Made by a program: the position numbers and the translations under genes. This document shows, piece after piece, positions 25,001 to 36,180 of a stretch of 64,000 nucleotides of DNA (positions are counted from its first letter, which is position 1; each line of letters opens with the position of its first letter). The notes beneath the pieces are model-generated. The model searched no databases. It was not told where the DNA came from and saw nothing but the letters and a program-made list of their open reading frames with translations. The DNA is from Cheilinus undulatus (taxonomy: Eukaryota > Chordata > Actinopteri > Labriformes > Labridae). Location of the stretch: positions 310,001-374,000 of the forward strand of contig NW_024571676.1 of assembly GCF_018320785.1 (NCBI RefSeq), read 5' to 3'.

Positions 25001-27977
25001 GACACCAATACTGGTACATCCTTATTTAAAGTGTATTTTACCTGTGAATTAATATTGTTGTCCTTTATGTAATCCTGAAGAGGATGGTGAGGATGAACGG
25101 AAACGTCTCAAGCTCCTGGAAGCCATCAGCTCTCTGGGAGGAAAGAGGAAAAAGACTCTGGGAGAGAGATCGGAGGCAACCGTACAGATGTCCGAGTTCA
25201 GCGTGAACGCCGATGGAGAGGGTGAAAAAGTCGACCTGTCAGACCTAATCGGATCTTTGGAGAAAACCCCCGCTGTGCCCTCTAAGACGAAGAAGCAGCT
25301 GAAGACCCTGCAGCAGAACAAGAAGACCATAGAGAGTCCTCTGAGTAAGCAGGAGACTGAGAGGATCCAGAGGGATCTATCCTTCCAGAAGGCCGCCTCT
25401 GAGGTGAGCCGCTGGAAACCCATCATCAAACAGAACCAGAGGGCCGAGCAGCTGGTGTTCCCCCTCAACCAGGAGCCACCTGGACCCAAACCCATGGAGA
25501 GGGTGGTGACCGGCTGGAAGGCCAGGACCCCGCTGGAAGAGGAGATCTTCGCCCTTCTCAACGTCAACAAACAGCCCATCAACGACCCCGTACTGACCAA
25601 GGAGGGTAAGGACTAACCCTGCAGCATGGGGTTCATAGAGGGGGGCAAAGTGGGACTGAGCACTCATCAGTATTCTAGCATACCAGAGTTTAAGACACCA
25701 ATACTATTATAGTAGAAATCTAATTATATCTTTACCAGTTTTGAGAACAAAAGCAATAAAAATATAAGACTGAGGCATAAAAGTCGCAGTTAAACTCCTG
25801 CAGACTGTCTAGAGGGATTAAAATGGGCATGTTTGAGTATGAATTAATGCACATTGTTTTGCCCTCCAGAGGAGGTGTCCATGAAGGCCATGAGCCTGGA
25901 GGAGGCAAAGATCCGGCGTGCAGAGCTGCAGAAAGTCCGTGCCCTGCAGTCGTACTATGAGGCCAAAGCCCGTAGAGAGAGGAAGATCAAGAGCAAGAAG
26001 TACCACAAAGTTCAGAACAAGGCCAAGCGCAAAGATTTCCTGAAGAAGTTTGATGAGATGGTGAAGTCAGACCCCGCCACCGCCTTAGAGGAGCTGAACA
26101 AAATGGAACTGGCCCGCATGCAGGAGAGGATGTCGCTGAAGCACCAGAACAGTGGAAAGTGGGCCAAATCCAAGGCCATCATGGCTAAATATGACGAAGG
26201 AGCTCGTAAAGCCATGCAGCAGCAGCTGGAGGTGAACAAGGAGCTGACACAGAAGCTGGTGACGAGGCTGAATGATGAAGAAGACGAGGAGGAGGAAGGA
26301 GGAGACCCTGAGGTGCTGCCTGATTTTGTGAATGATGCGGAGCAGGGAGGGGATTCTTCCAACCCATGGATGAGAGGGAAGCTGTCTGAAGACCCAGTAG
26401 AGAAAGAGGTGACTGAGACAGTGGATCTGACAGCAGAGGAGGAGCCTGAAGAGGAGCAAGAGGAGGAGGAGGTGAAGGAAACAGAGGAGGAAACACTGCT
26501 CAGAGAGTTTGAGAACAAGAGGAAACAGCGCCAGGCTCAGGAAGATGAAACGATACTGGTGATAAATCTGGATGATGATGATGAAGAGGAGGAGGCAGAA
26601 GGAGAAGAGCAGTTGTCAGAGTTCACAAACCTTTATAAAGAAATCACAGACAGCCAACAGGAGGCTGAAGCTGAGAGGGCCGAGGCTGCTGCAGGTAAGA
26701 TGATGTTTCTTTCTCAAATAAAAAAACCCAGATTGTTTATTAAAGGCATGTATGAGTTAACAAATCCTAGAGAACACTTTACAGAACGCAGGAGCATCAG
26801 CAGCAGCATTTCCTCAGTGAGGAAGATCACTGATTTTACCATCCTCTTACTCCAGAGGGAGAGTTTTTATAAAATTACTTTACTTTAAAGGTACATAAAT
26901 GTGTGGATTTTTTGCACTGAATTATCTAAATACGGTTAAAATGACAACCTACATTTTTAAAATATTATAATTGAATATTTACACTGCCTCAAATTCAATC
27001 AAAGTAGTGTGTACAAGCAGTCTACATAATTTATGACTTTTTTTGATAATTAAAGTTTAGCAGGGAACCTCAGAAAGAGCCAAAACCCTTAAATACAATG
27101 CAACTACAAATACAATTTAAGAGGAGGGGTTTGTCTTTGTCTTGCAGATGCTCTAAAGGAAAGCTCGTCTGCTCAGCTAGAGGAAACTCTGCAGAGGATC
27201 AGGACTCTGGAGGACACTGAGGAGCTCCTTGCTCAGAGGGAGACCACCACTGATGAAGTGCCCATTCAGCCTACTGTGGAGGAAAACCTGCCGTCTGAGG
27301 CTAAGACAGCAGGCCGAAACAAAAAGAGGAAGCGAGGGATTGAGCTAAAAGAAGTCCTCACCAAAGAGGCCAAAGCAATCCAGATCCCTCTCACTCAAAC
27401 AGTGGTGGATGGCGAGGACTCTGACGACGACCAGAGGGGGCTCATCAGAGAGGCCTTCGCTGGGGATGACGTCGTCTCTGACTTCCTGAATGACAAAAAG
27501 AGACAGGAGGAGGCGGGAAAACCGAAAATGGTGGACCTGACGCTGCCTGGGTGGGGGGATTGGGGAGGGATAGGCCTGAATCCATCCCGCAAGAAACGCA
27601 GGAGATTCAGGGTCAAAACAGCACCGCCTCCACTGAGGAAAGACCAGCACCTGCCGAACGTCATCATCTCTGAGAAGAGGAACAGCTCCATCACGCCCCA
27701 CCTGGTCAACTCGCTCCCCTTCCCCTTTGAGACCCATGCTCAGTTCGAGAGCACCATACGCGCGCCGCTGGGCCGGACCTGGAACACGGAGCAGACTGTG
27801 AAGAAGATCAGCAAGCCGAAGGTGGTGACACAGCTGGGCGCCATCATTGAGCCAATGGCGAAGGAGGAGCTGATGAAGAACAAGAAGCAGACGAGTACGA
27901 GTACGGGGACTAAAAACAAAGTGACGGTGGACTCCGGGAAGGGAAAATCTAAAGAAAAGGGAGCCAAAAAATCCTGA
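22047..27977 (+). CDS. utp14a: UTP14A, U3 snoRNP-associated protein (SSU processome)
   Basis: Nucleolar component of the small-subunit processome, needed for 18S rRNA processing; in yeast Utp14 activates the helicase Dhr1 (DHX37) that strips U3 from pre-rRNA. Exons are 22047-22206, 25081-25605, 25870-26694 and 27148-27977, all GT-AG and phase-consistent, giving 779 residues (human about 771). Conserved blocks in order: EAISSLGGKRKKTL (~65), AEQLVFPLNQEPPGPKP (~180), GWKARTPLEEEIFALL, MSLEEAKIRRAELQ, LQSYYEAKARRE, MSLKHQNSGKWAKSKAI (~320), NPWM, EAFAGDDVVSDFL, LTLPGWGDWGGIGL (~630), LPNVIISEKRN and TWNTE. Long acidic runs lie between them, and the C-terminus is Lys-rich. I start at the ATG of MTKVTLKKK; an upstream in-frame ATG (21975) adds a hydrophobic stretch foreign to the family. 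The N-terminal 50 residues diverge from human. Confidence 0.95.
23763..24483. mobile_element. Non-autonomous hAT element, copy 2, in UTP14A intron 1
   Basis: The left end CACAGGTGTCAAACTCAAGG and right end GGAGTTTGACACCCCTG are flanked by a perfect 8-bp duplication CCTTAGAG (23755-23762 and 24484-24491). The interior has degenerate TTTTGACTTTTAA-type units like the copy at 16652-17605. It carries no coding sequence. Confidence 0.92.
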
Positions 27978-28220
27978 GAATAAGAGCTCTGACAAATGTT
28001 CATGATGTTTATTAGATATTAAATCTGTTTAATCAATATAATAAGGCTCTAAGATTATCTGTGATCATTTTCTGTTGATAGAAGCCTGTTAGTTCAACTA
28101 ACAGTCTTACTTTTTTAACTACATTCTTTGTTGAAGTTGAAGCAAGAGTTTTATGACATTTTTAATAAGGTGGATGTTGAGTGTTTGGGTGTTGAAATTA
28201 AAAGTTAAATCAAATTTATT

Positions 28221-28226
28221 AATAAA
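28221..28226 (+). terminator. Candidate UTP14A polyadenylation signal
   Basis: AATAAA about 240 bp after the UTP14A stop codon, in AT-rich DNA. It is the first canonical hexamer after the gene that I see. Confidence 0.5.
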
Positions 28227-28620
28227 AAGAACAAATATATATACAGTATATTTTTTATTCTGTACAGTTGCTACTTCACCGCTGTAAAGTCGTATATAGC
28301 AGCTGCATCAGGTTATAATTAAGCACTAGTTTCCTTAAAATTGACAATGGCCAGGCAGGTGACTCTGGTTAACATCCATACAAGTTTATTTTTCCACCTT
28401 TGTTCCCTTCTTTAAAAAGCAAAAACATAATCAGATTTAGGCAAGAAAATAAATGCTTGGACTAAAACTAGACTGAAGTGATTTTGAGTTTTTGTCAGCT
28501 AAAACTATAAAGGGTAGAATTTACTAAAATGTGACAAAGCCAAAATGTATTTAATCTAAAGACTAAGACTGAGAATAAAAATAAAAGCAGCTGTCAGAAT
28601 TTACACTGGTCATACAACTT

Positions 28621-29644
28621 GTTGATGTTCAAACAGAGCATCAGAACGGGGAAAAAAAGGGATTTAAGTGACTTTGAATGTGGCATGGTTGTTGGTCTGA
28701 GTTTTTCAGAAACTGCTGATCTACTGGGATTTTCTCCCAGAACCATCTCTAGGGTTTACAGAGAACGGTCAGAAAAAGAGAAAATATCCTGTGAGCAGCA
28801 GTTGTGTTGAGGAAAATGCCTTGTTGATGTCAGAGGTAAGAGGGTAATGGGCAGACTGGTTTGAGATGATAGAAAGGCAACCAGAAATTAAAAAAAAAAC
28901 AAACCAAAAAAACACTTGTTGGTATGCAAAATACCATCTCTGAACACAGAACACATGGAACCTTGCAGCAGAAGAGCTACAGCAGCAGAACACACAAGCT
29001 ACCGCTCCTGACAGCTAGGAACAGGAAACTGAGGCTACAGTTCACACAGACCTGGACAATAGAAGATTGGAAAAATGTTGCCTGGTCTGATGAGTCTGGA
29101 TTTCAGCTGCAACATTCAGATGGTAAGGTTGGAATTTGGTGTAAACAACATGACAGCATGGATCCATCCTGCCTTTTAACAGATCAGGCTGCTGGTGGTG
29201 GTGTAATGGTGTGGGGGAGATTTTCTTGGCACACTTTGGGCCCCTTAGTACCAACTGAGCGTTGTTTAGACTCCACAGCCTACCTGAATGTTGTTGCTGA
29301 CCATGTCTCCTCTTTGACTACAGTGTACCCATCCTCTGATGGCTACTTCAAGCAGGATGACACACCATGTCACCAAGCTAAGATGACCTCAAACTGGTTT
29401 ATTGAACATGACAATGAGTTCCCTGTACTCCAGTGGCCTCCACGGTCACAGATCTCAGTCCAACAGAGCAGCTTAAGGATGCAGTGAAATTCACACCATG
29501 GATGTGCAGCTGATAAATCTGCAGCAACTGCATGATGCCATCTGTAACTGAATCGGTGCTTTGAAGAATTACAAATGTTCTGAAGGCAAAAGAGGGTCCA
29601 ACTCAGTACTAGCAAGGTGTACCTAATAAAGTGGCCGATGAGTG
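28621..29644 (+). mobile_element. 5'-truncated Tc1-type transposon
   Basis: Transposase relics on the plus strand: LSDFECGMVVGLSFSETADL and SPRTISRVYRE (DNA-binding helix-turn-helix, ~28655-28780), then WSDESGFQ (first catalytic Asp, ~29085), GGGVMVWGRFSW and the degraded DD34E region QDDTPCHQAK. Reading frames are broken by small indels and the third catalytic region (normally SPDLNPIE) is lost. The 3' end GTGTACCTAATAAAGTGGCC is a Tc1 terminal repeat; the 5' terminal repeat is absent. A separate 5' end of the same family is at 30668-30775. Confidence 0.85.
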
Positions 29645-29884
29645 CATGTGGCAAGAGAATTTGTCTAATCTAGACATTGGGCAGCAATTTGCTTGATATT
29701 TATTTACGCATCTTTTCCTGTTTTCTGCACCTTTGTTATGGAAAAATGTTTTTTGTAAAGATTTGTGACTTTTTCAGTACTATTGTTCATTCAGTAAGCC
29801 TCTTTTTAAGACACTTGATACAGAGAAGTGAAAATAAGTACTAAAATGTGTACAACCTTAGAATAATTCAGGCCTCCTGATCAC

Positions 29885-30154
29885 TTAAAACAAGTTCAAA
29901 CATCCTGGGATTTCAAGTGTTTCTTCATGGAGATCTGTTGGAATGATGAGACGCTCCTCATCCCACTGAGCAGCAGATCTATATGCATTCATGCTGCAGC
30001 CATGTTCCACTCCATTCAGCTGTTTCTGCAGGAGAGGGTCGTAGTGATGAGACATCCTCCAACAACATCAGCATACACGTTTGTACTCACCTTCCTCCCT
30101 TCTTCTTCTTCCTCTACTGATTCTCTGAACGCGTGTAAGGCTGAGCTGCAGCGT
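29885..30154 (-). CDS. Possible last two exons of an unrecognised minus-strand gene
   Basis: Exon 30091-30154 lies between a TTTTCTTTAG acceptor and an AAG|GTGAGTAC donor. The next exon, 30025-29885, starts after CCTCTCCTGCAG and runs open to a TAA. Joined in phase they read RRCSSALHAFRESVEEEEE... and then KQLNGVEHGCSMNAYRSAAQ, WDEERLIIPTDLHEETLEIP and a short tail: an acidic, soluble C-terminus. Splice sites and phase fit, but I found no upstream exon and do not recognise the protein. It could be a real small gene, a pseudogene or chance. Confidence 0.3.
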
Positions 30155-30667
30155 CTAAAGAAAAGCCATTTGAGTTGGGTTAAACCTTCACACATGGGTG
30201 AGAGTGCATCCTTTGGCACCTGACGTCTCTGTATTTCACATGACAGACACTCTATTAAAGGTATGGGGGGGTTCTGTAATGGACTATGCATCAGTTCAGA
30301 TAATGGTTGTCAGGCTTAGAGGCAGCGGAGGATTCCATTAGAAACCTTATAGTTACTAAATCACTCATTCAGCTCCGTCCGCTCAGCACTGCCTTCTCTT
30401 TGGGACAATTACTACAGCTTCATACAGCTCAGAGAGGAGGAGAAAGACGGTCCTTGGACCTGTGTGTGCCCGACTGAGACCACTTTAGACTGATTCTCTC
30501 AGATGAAGCTGCAGCGCTTTAAATCACAAAGAGAAGAATGAAACAGGCTGTGATGGAGTGAGTTTTTACCCATAATGCCCGTTTGTGAAACCTGCTTAAA
30601 CATTAGTTCTAGCATGAAGAATGTGATGGCACAGGGAAGAAAAGTCCTCATTAAGTGAAAGATAATC

Positions 30668-30775
30668 ACACCACTGATCAATTCATTAGGTACACCAACA
30701 GTTCAACTGGTAGTTATTGCATCTAATCAGCCAATCACAAGGCAACAAATGCATTCAGGCATACAGGCTCAGTCC
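30668..30775 (+). mobile_element. Isolated 5' end of a Tc1-type transposon
   Basis: ATTAGGTACACC followed by CTAATCAGCCAATCACAAGGCAAC and ATGCATTCAGGCAT is the left end of the same Tc1 family as 28621-29644, in the same orientation. No body follows. Confidence 0.7.
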
Positions 30776-31370
30776 TACTTGACCTGTCGCTCCTCCCACT
30801 CAGCCCTATCCTTTTGTTTTGGCGTCTAGAGACAGGGCGTCCTTATTCTTGTTTAAATGGAGGGGAAGGATTTGTTGATGATTACAGCTTACAGCTCACA
30901 CAAATCTAAAATCCACTATCTCAAACTATTAGAATAACCCCAAACACCAGTCCTAATATTCAATTCATTTATCTCTCAGTTCTTGGTCTGGGCTCCTCTT
31001 CCTGCATCTCTGCTCGTGTCATGGAACCGATCAGTCTGTGGTCCTGCTGGAGTGTTATGAAACCCAGGATGCTCTGATAGCAGCCTTCAACTGGTCTGGA
31101 TTGCTGAGTCTGGAGTCTATCCTCTTCCAGGGATCCTCTATGGGGGTTCAGGTCAGATCAGTTGGCTGGCCAGTCAGTAAACCAGTTTCTGGTAGTTCTG
31201 GCTTCACTGTGGACAGGTGAAAAGGAAACCAGGATCTGCTAAAGCTTCTCAGCAGATGGAAGAATGAAGGGCTCTGAAATATCCTGGAAGATGGCTGAAA
31301 GTGTGGACTCTGGACTTGATCAAGACCAGTGGACCAACAGCAACAGATGACAGGGACCCCAAACCATCAA

Positions 31371-32484
31371 GTATACAACAGGTGTGCCTCAGGGTTTGGT
31401 TTTAGGCCCCCTCTTTTTAGTCTCTACATCAATGATCTGCCACAGGAATGTCATGGCATAGATCTGCAAACATATGCCGATGATACAGTTTTACATACAC
31501 ATGCAAGAACAGCTGAAGTTGACAGTTGGATCCCAGCCGTGACCAGTCTCATCTCAGCCTTAACATAAGCAAAACATAAGGTGTGTTCTTCTCTAAAACC
31601 AGCCAGTCTGCTAGTGGGAGCTGAGACGATTTAAAATTGTGAGTGATTTTAAATGTCTTGATTTAATGATTGATTCAAACCTTAATATTTAGTGAAAAAA
31701 TGACCAAAACCATCAAGTACAACCTGGCACATTTGAGACTTATTGGAGTTGGTCTCTCAATGGATGCTGCAAAGACTTTTATGCACGCTATGATGCTTTT
31801 TCATTTGTAATATTGTATCACATGTTGGAGACAAGCTGGAGAAACAGCCATTAAACTTTTGAAATCTCTGTATAAACAAACCCTCAAAACTCTAGATATT
31901 TTTTTTGTAATATCACCACTGCAGGATTCTAGAGAAACATCATCTGCTTAGCTTTGAGAATTTTACTGTTTTTTAATTTGTGTCTTATGTTTAACATCTT
32001 AAATAGCGTGCCCCCCCACATCAGTTTATTAATCTTCTCCTTCTCAGAGAAATCCATAAAACCCACAAGAGTATCTTCAGTAAGCGATTGTTCTGTCCCT
32101 TTCCGTAGCACTGCTTTTAGCCAATCAGCTTTCTCTGTGAAAGCCACGACTCAGTGGAACGCTCTCCCTGACAGAACTGTGATGCTATCGGTAGCATCAA
32201 GAACAAACTCAGAGATCTACTGAAAGACACTCATCGCTGTTACCACTGATCTGATACCACTGTTTTCACCCCAGCCGTGTGAATGTGTCTGTGCCTGTGT
32301 GGGTGATCTGCAGTGTTGAGATGTTTTATGTTTCATTGCTTTCTTTGAGATGTTCTATAACTGAAGCTTTACTTGTGATCTGCCAAGGGACTGCAGGTGC
32401 AAATTAGCTTAAAGCTAACTGGTACAATGCATCAAATGACAACATTGGTCCCTTCATGAATAAATACAATAAAATTAATTAAAT
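31371..32484 (+). mobile_element. 5'-truncated L2/CR1-like LINE (reverse transcriptase relic)
   Basis: It begins in the reverse transcriptase: RPPLFSLYINDLP (31407-31445) and QTYADDTVLHTHA (~31467-31505), the family's catalytic Y-A-D-D box. Then come degraded thumb and C-terminal segments with several stops, a 3' UTR, and an ATAAATACAATAAAAT tail. It is inserted within a Tc1 element; ATCA occurs at both borders. The clade is judged from motif style and is uncertain. Confidence 0.75.
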
Positions 32485-32607
32485 CACTGTCTATGGAAAC
32501 TGGAAACACTGGACTGCAAGACCTGAAGGATTCTGGTCCTCTCCTCTCTTCCTCCAGTCCTTGATTCACAAATGAAATCAAAATGTAGTTTCATCTGAAA
32601 ACAGGAC

Positions 32608-32743
32608 ATGGAAACCTGGTTGTCCGTCTCTAAACGTCAGCCCTGTCATTGACTGGCAACCAGTCCAGGGTGTACCCGCCTCTCGCCCAATGACAGTTGG
32701 GACAGGCCCCAGCTCCCTGTGACCCTGAAAATGGATGGATGGA
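32608..32743 (+). mobile_element. SINE/LINE-tail insertion with target duplication
   Basis: It contains CCAGTCCAGGGTGTACCCGC, CTCGCCCAATGACAGTTGGG and ends in (ATGG)n, a sequence very common in fish genomes. It is flanked by TGAAAACAGGAC (32596-32607) and TGAAAAGAGGAC (32744-32755), a 12-bp duplication with one mismatch that lies inside Tc1 transposase DNA. A related unit in the other orientation is at ~54440-54560. Confidence 0.8.
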
Positions 32744-32924
32744 TGAAAAGAGGACCTTGGCCCACTGAGACCACAACAGCCCAGCTCTTCTCCTCCTTCG
32801 AGGTGAGACGCTGATAATGCCTCCATTTCACTAGTGTCTCGACACCAACAATGTGACAGATGTAGCTAAATATGCCAAGTTCATCAGTGGCTCTTGATGA
32901 ACTTCAGCCTCAGTCCACTCCATT

Positions 32925-33350
32925 TGTAACCTTGCAAAGCAGATACACCTGTTTCCTTGTTTTTCACTGGTGAATCCTTCTTGCAAAGCTCCCATCTGAA
33001 CTGTTTGGGCCCAGTTAGAAAGCGACAGGACCAATCAGCGACGAGGGGCAGTACTTTCAGGTGCAGCAGAGTGATGTAAACAAGCAGCAGCAAGAGCTGG
33101 TGCAGTTATGGAGGAAGAGATTAGCGTGGACGCTGCTACAGCGCCAGTTTTTGTCAGAACTTGACAACATTTCTTTGTTAATAGAAGAACAAAGAACAGC
33201 AGTGAGTTGTTTTCTTTTCAAAAACGACAAAAGTCGAGTACTTACATGTCCATAGTCGCCATGTTTCGCGTTATTCCTCAGTAGCTGCGCATGTGCAGCT
33301 CGATGGCGGCTACATCACTTGTTTTGTTGCTCTGAATGACCCGTAGAGAT
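32925..33350 (+). repeat. Dispersed repeat with exon-like 5' end, copy 1
   Basis: It shares with 50286-50520 and 63720-64000 the blocks TTTTTCACTG, CTTGCAAAGCTCCC, TTTGGGCCC, GACAGGACCAATCAG (an inverted or direct CCAAT box) and an ATG at 33108 opening MEEEISVDAATAPV. A one-base insertion after that (GTTTTTGTCAG) breaks the frame. A splice-donor-like GCAGTGAGT follows at ~33200. It is inserted in the Tc1 element 30950-33760. Confidence 0.7.
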
Positions 33351-33759
33351 GTGACATAACGTTCACCCAGTCACACTCCGAGTGTTTTTCAAAGCCTCTG
33401 CCTTTTCTCAAACGTTTCCTGTTGAAGCTTTCCCAGATGGATGTGTGAAACACATCCATCTGGCGTGTCAGGTTACTCCATTTGAAGTTCCCCCAAATTC
33501 TTGAATGGGTTTTGCTTGACAATCCTTTCAAAGCTGCAGGTATCCCTGTTACTTGCTCCTTTTTACCACACTTTTTCTATCAACTCTACTTTCCATGAAT
33601 GTGCTTGGATACGGTACTCTGTGAACAGCCAGCTTCTTTAGCAATGGCCTTCTGTGGCTTACCCTCCTTGTGAAGGGTGTCATTGATTTTCTTCTAGTCC
33701 AGTTAGCAGCCTTGATAATGTAGGCTATCGCACCAGACAAAGGCCAGCCACACACTAGA

Positions 33760-34600
33760 TGATTTTTAAATCTGAAAGGATTTTAAAACTGTGAGAGACC
33801 AGGACAATTTCAAAAGATCTTTCATCTTTAATCCTCTGAACGCACACACTCAGCCAGACTATCAGATGTGTTACATGTGTTACAAGTGCAGCAAAAATCA
33901 TAAAACAAGGGAAAGACTCAGGATGAAATCCTGGCTGGGATTAAGGTACAGTAGTGTTTATGGTGGTGAGCGGTGAAAGTATGTATGATCCGTCTGGTGA
34001 TGCTACCCGGTGTGCTTGCTCTCACTGGTTGTTGTGGGTCCTTCGTCAGAGGCACTATGACCAGTGGTGGGTAGAGTACACAGTAACAGTACTCCAGCAA
34101 AAGTACTGTTACTTAACAATAACAATTACTCAAGTAGAAGTAAAAGTACTCATAAAAATTAGTGCGTGAGTAAGAGTAAACAAGTACCTTATTACAAGAC
34201 TACTCAAGTAGTGAGTAACTTTGTTTTGTGCAATTTATTAAAACGTATTGCATTACAACATATTATTCAAGGGCAGTAATGTAAAGTGCACATTGTCATA
34301 ACTAAAGCGACATAACTCGACAAAAATAATTACAAGAAAAAAAGTAACTTAATACTCAAAGCAGCAGTCAAGTTATGTTTGTTAATCACAATTATGGGAT
34401 AAAAATTCAATATAATGAGAAAAAACAGGCTCTTTCTCTCATTGTAGTTATCTTATTTCTCCATGAGGATTTTAATCTCACATACATGAATTTGTACCTT
34501 GCATTTCTTGCTTTTTAATTACATTAATTTAATTACATTTTTGGCTCATATTCTATGAAATCAATCTTATTAACTGGCCTCATTTTTGACTTTTTGCCCT
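33760..34600. other. Intergenic stretch with a possible hAT end
   Basis: No gene. At 34062 CAGTGGTGGGTAGAGTAC begins a tract rich in AGTACT, ACTCAAGTA and AAGTAAAAGTACT, which resembles the subterminal repeats of Tol2-like hAT elements. I could not find a matching right end. Before it, 33740-33860 shows nothing recognisable. Confidence 0.35.
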
Positions 34601-34603
34601 TTT

Positions 34604-34850
34604 TACCTCCACCAAGGAGGTTATGTTATCGGCAGGGTTTGTTTGTTTGTTTGTTAGCAACATAACTAAAAAACTTATTTGTGGATTTTCAAGAAATTTT
34701 CAGGAAATGTCACAGATAGCATAAGGAAGAACTGATTAGATTTTGGGGGTGATCCGGATCACCGTCTGGATCCAGGATTTTTTTTAAAGAATTCTTTACT
34801 ATTGGGAGATAGGGCTTATGGTGGAGGTCTGCACTCTCCAAGTGATTTTC
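34604..34850 (-). repeat. RTE-like LINE 3' end, reverse copy
   Basis: The reverse complement contains CTATCTCCCAATAG, the GATCCAGACGGTGATCCGG block, CTGAAAATTTC, an (AACA)n stretch and CCTCCTTGG, as in 19181-19787. Confidence 0.6.
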
Positions 34851-34859
34851 TAGTTTTAT

Positions 34860-36148
34860 TTAATTTTTACTTTTTAGCTCCAATTTATGCATTTTTATCC
34901 TGATTATCACTTAACAACTTTGGTCCACTAGCCACATGTTATAACCATGTTAGGTATAATCACTGATATCAGAGATATGCCACACAAACACGATAATAGT
35001 ATCACCTACGATGTAACGTTAAATAATGGCATGTAAAATCACATTTGTGGCAGAGTTCATAGGTGGTTGGACACGTGACGTCATTCATCACTGACACAAC
35101 TGCAGGCACGCGCACACATAGACATCAAAGGGGGCTTGAGCACCTTCCCTTTTTCTTCCAGGAGAGAAAGTGCCCTTTTTTTCTGGGGCGTTTTTGTTTG
35201 TTTTTTAAATAAATGCATCCTTCTCTTTCTCTCTATACCGTACATTCCTGTTTGCGCAGGTCGGGAGATTAGGAGTTCCGGTGCCCTCTGTACCCCCCTC
35301 CCCTCCCTTCTCCTGCAGCTGCTGTGAACAGACACCAGCAGCAGAGTCCAGCTCTCCCATCACAGCCTCCTGCCGTTTCTGCTTTTGTGTGGTGGTGAGT
35401 GAACAACAAGGACTCAAGTTTACAAAAGACAAGACCAAGTAGCCTATAGTTAACGTCTTGCTAATGCACACGTATGAGCCACTGTAATAAGGTTGCTTTA
35501 GCTAAGGCTCTTTCTCATGGGCATACAGGCTAATGTACTGCACATAAGGGGAGAGACTACAGTATTCATACAGTTACGTGTAGCCTATCTAAAAGTCCGT
35601 CATCAATATCGTTGCACTGATATGCAAATTAGCGCATTTTAATTAAATAGCGCTAATTTGCACATATTTGACGAGGCCCTGCAGGTTAATAGGATAGAAA
35701 ATGAACTAAAACAGATCACCATCGAACTTCCCCAATTAATAAAAGACAGTATTTTACCTGAAATCTTTAAATAAGTAGAGGAGCTTGACTGGGGAATTTA
35801 AGGGAAAAATCTACAGATGCAAACAGACAGAGGGCTGTCAAAATAAACACCATCTGAACGTGTAATTTTGGAAGTTTTCTTTCTTTTAGAGTGAAAGAAG
35901 ACATGGATGCAAAATAGACCAAAAATATAAACTGACCAGAACAAGGAAAACACAGTGTTTTAATCTCTAGAGTCCTGTCTGAAACAGCTACTGCATCATT
36001 TTAACTGAAGGCTCCTCAGCTAACAACTATTCATTCTACTAGATATGTAATATCAGACAGACAGACCTCCTCCAGATGTGAAAGATTCCCTAAAACTAAG
36101 ATCATGTCACCATCAGTTAGTGTGTGCTTGTTTGGAAAGGGCATAATA

Positions 36149-36180
<32 letters not shown>

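Larger units (their letters stand above)
30950..33760 (-). mobile_element. Tc1-type transposon interrupted by three insertions
   Basis: Remnant transposase DNA on the minus strand is spread over 30950-31370, 32485-32607, 32744-32925 and ~33350-33760. Landmarks on the plus strand include TCTATGGGGGTTCAGGTCAG, TTCATCTGAAAACAGGAC / AGAGGACCTTGGCCCACTGA (complement of the DES catalytic region) and CTGTGAACAGCCAGCTTCTT (complement of the helix-turn-helix region). The gaps are filled by a LINE (31371-32484), a SINE-like unit (32608-32743) and the dispersed repeat at 32925-33350. The termini are not sharply defined. Confidence 0.75.

Noticed and set aside
26012-26518. Ser-rich open frames antisense to UTP14A exon 3
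   Set aside because: Shadow of the acidic, Glu/Asp-rich UTP14A coding strand.
35081-35471. GC-rich segment with several open frames and a GGTGAGTG donor-like site
   Set aside because: No start context, homology or acceptor partner; the frames contradict each other. Noted only as an unassigned stretch.
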